Positions 14,931-15,476 of a DNA stretch of 15,476 nt are shown here, piece by piece. The stretch is taken from NCBI GenBank assembly GCA_903893935.1, contig CAITOD010000230.1, positions 1 through 15,476 of the forward strand. The letters are read 5' to 3'. The notes beneath the pieces were generated by a model. It worked only from the letters and a program-made list of their open reading frames with translations, searched no databases and was not told the DNA's origin. Source of the DNA: an uncultured Sphingomonadales bacterium (GTDB taxonomy: Bacteria > Pseudomonadota > Alphaproteobacteria > Sphingomonadales > Sphingomonadaceae). The translations under genes and the position numbers were made by a program. The first letter of the stretch is position 1, and each line of letters starts with the position of its first letter.

Positions 14931-15476
14931 CCGCCGGGCGGGTCCATTGGCGTTGCTTTTGCTGGGCGGTTGTTCGCTCAGCCCTGCACCGCGACCGGTG
15001 GCCGTCGCAAGCCCCGCCCATTTCGACGCAATCCCGCCGTCGTGGAGCGAAGCCGCGCCAGCCGATTCGGCCCCGCGCGGACCGTGGTGGCAGACGTTTG
15101 GCGATGCTGTGCTCGACGATCTGGAACAGCGCGCCGAAGCGGCCAGCCCGACGCTTGCCGCAGCACTCGCGCGGCGCAACGAAGCGCGCGCCGTGCTGGG
15201 CGAAACCGCAGCGCAACTGGTGCCCGAAGTCGATGCGCTCGGCAGCGTCGAACGCGAACGGGAATCGCAGAACCGCCCGCTCGGCAACGGCACGACCGCC
15301 AGGTTCAACGATTACCGCGTCGGACCGCAGCTGACGTACGAAGTCGATCTGTGGGGCCGTGTGCGCAATTCGGTCGCCGCCGCGCGGTCCGAAGCGCGCG
15401 CGAGCGAGGCCGATCTCGCCGCGGTGCGGCTGAGCCTGCAAGCGAGCGTCGCCGATGCTTATGCGCGGCTGCGCGG
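14920..15476 (+). CDS. Outer-membrane efflux lipoprotein, NodT/OprM-like (5' part)
   Basis: Start of the outer-membrane channel of the tripartite pump; the window ends after 185 codons, so it is truncated by the edge and not broken. The ATG at 14920 overlaps the adaptor gene by 11 bases. The N-terminus MRSNRRAGPLALLLLGGCSL is a lipoprotein signal with Cys18 as the lipidated residue. WWQTFGDAVLDDLEQRA (about 64-80) and YEVDLWGRVRNSVAAARSE are hallmark stretches of the NodT/OprM family (first repeat). Members run about 450-500 residues, so roughly 60 percent should lie beyond the window. Confidence 0.92.
   Translation, partial: MRSNRRAGPLALLLLGGCSLSPAPRPVAVASPAHFDAIPPSWSEAAPADSAPRGPWWQTFGDAVLDDLEQRAEAASPTLAAALARRNEARAVLGETAAQLVPEVDALGSVERERESQNRPLGNGTTARFNDYRVGPQLTYEVDLWGRVRNSVAAARSEARASEADLAAVRLSLQASVADAYARLR

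Noticed and set aside
10535..15476. RND operon as secretion apparatus for the adjacent protease
   Set aside because: The genes are divergent, RND pumps are not known to export proteins of this size, and no ABC ATPase is present.

Overview
The window is GC-rich, densely packed bacterial chromosome. GC-ending codons, short or overlapping gene junctions, a pst/phoU locus paired with a coiled-coil porin, and an RND/NodT-type efflux operon suggest an alphaproteobacterium, most likely a sphingomonad (Novosphingobium/Sphingomonas-like). This placement comes from protein style, not from a marker gene. No rRNA, tRNA, insertion sequence, prophage or CRISPR array was seen.

Layout. (1) 67-1652: a PdxI/YdbC-type aldo-keto reductase (+) and a family 2 glycosyltransferase (-) meet tail to tail and share a TTAA that carries both stop codons. 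(2) 1653-2069: an intergenic stretch ending in a well-matched Pho box. (3) 2070-8162: a phosphate-acquisition block on the + strand, consisting of an OprO/OprP-like porin with its own terminator, a second Pho-box-like cluster, then pstS-pstC-pstA-pstB-phoU with overlapping or closely spaced junctions. The porin would pass phosphate through the outer membrane, PstS would capture it in the periplasm, PstCAB would import it with ATP, and PhoU would damp PhoR/PhoB signalling. phoR and phoB are not in the window. (4) 8166-10298 (-): a 710-residue protein with an N-terminal array of eight-residue repeats and a C-terminal calpain-like (C2 family) cysteine protease with an intact Gln/Cys/His/Asn set. 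It converges on phoU with a gap of only 3 bases. (5) 10535 to the window end (+): an RND efflux permease, membrane fusion protein and outer-membrane lipoprotein (cut by the window edge), with overlapping reading frames.

The least ordinary object is the calpain-repeat gene. Its octads are in strict register with defined seven-residue breaks. A run of nine G in the coding strand lies between the repeats and the catalytic domain, and slipping by one base either way would stop translation before the catalytic cysteine. The other notable points are the two Pho-box sites, the loss of the TM10 lysine in the RND pump's proton-relay region, and the long coiled coil on the Pho-linked porin.
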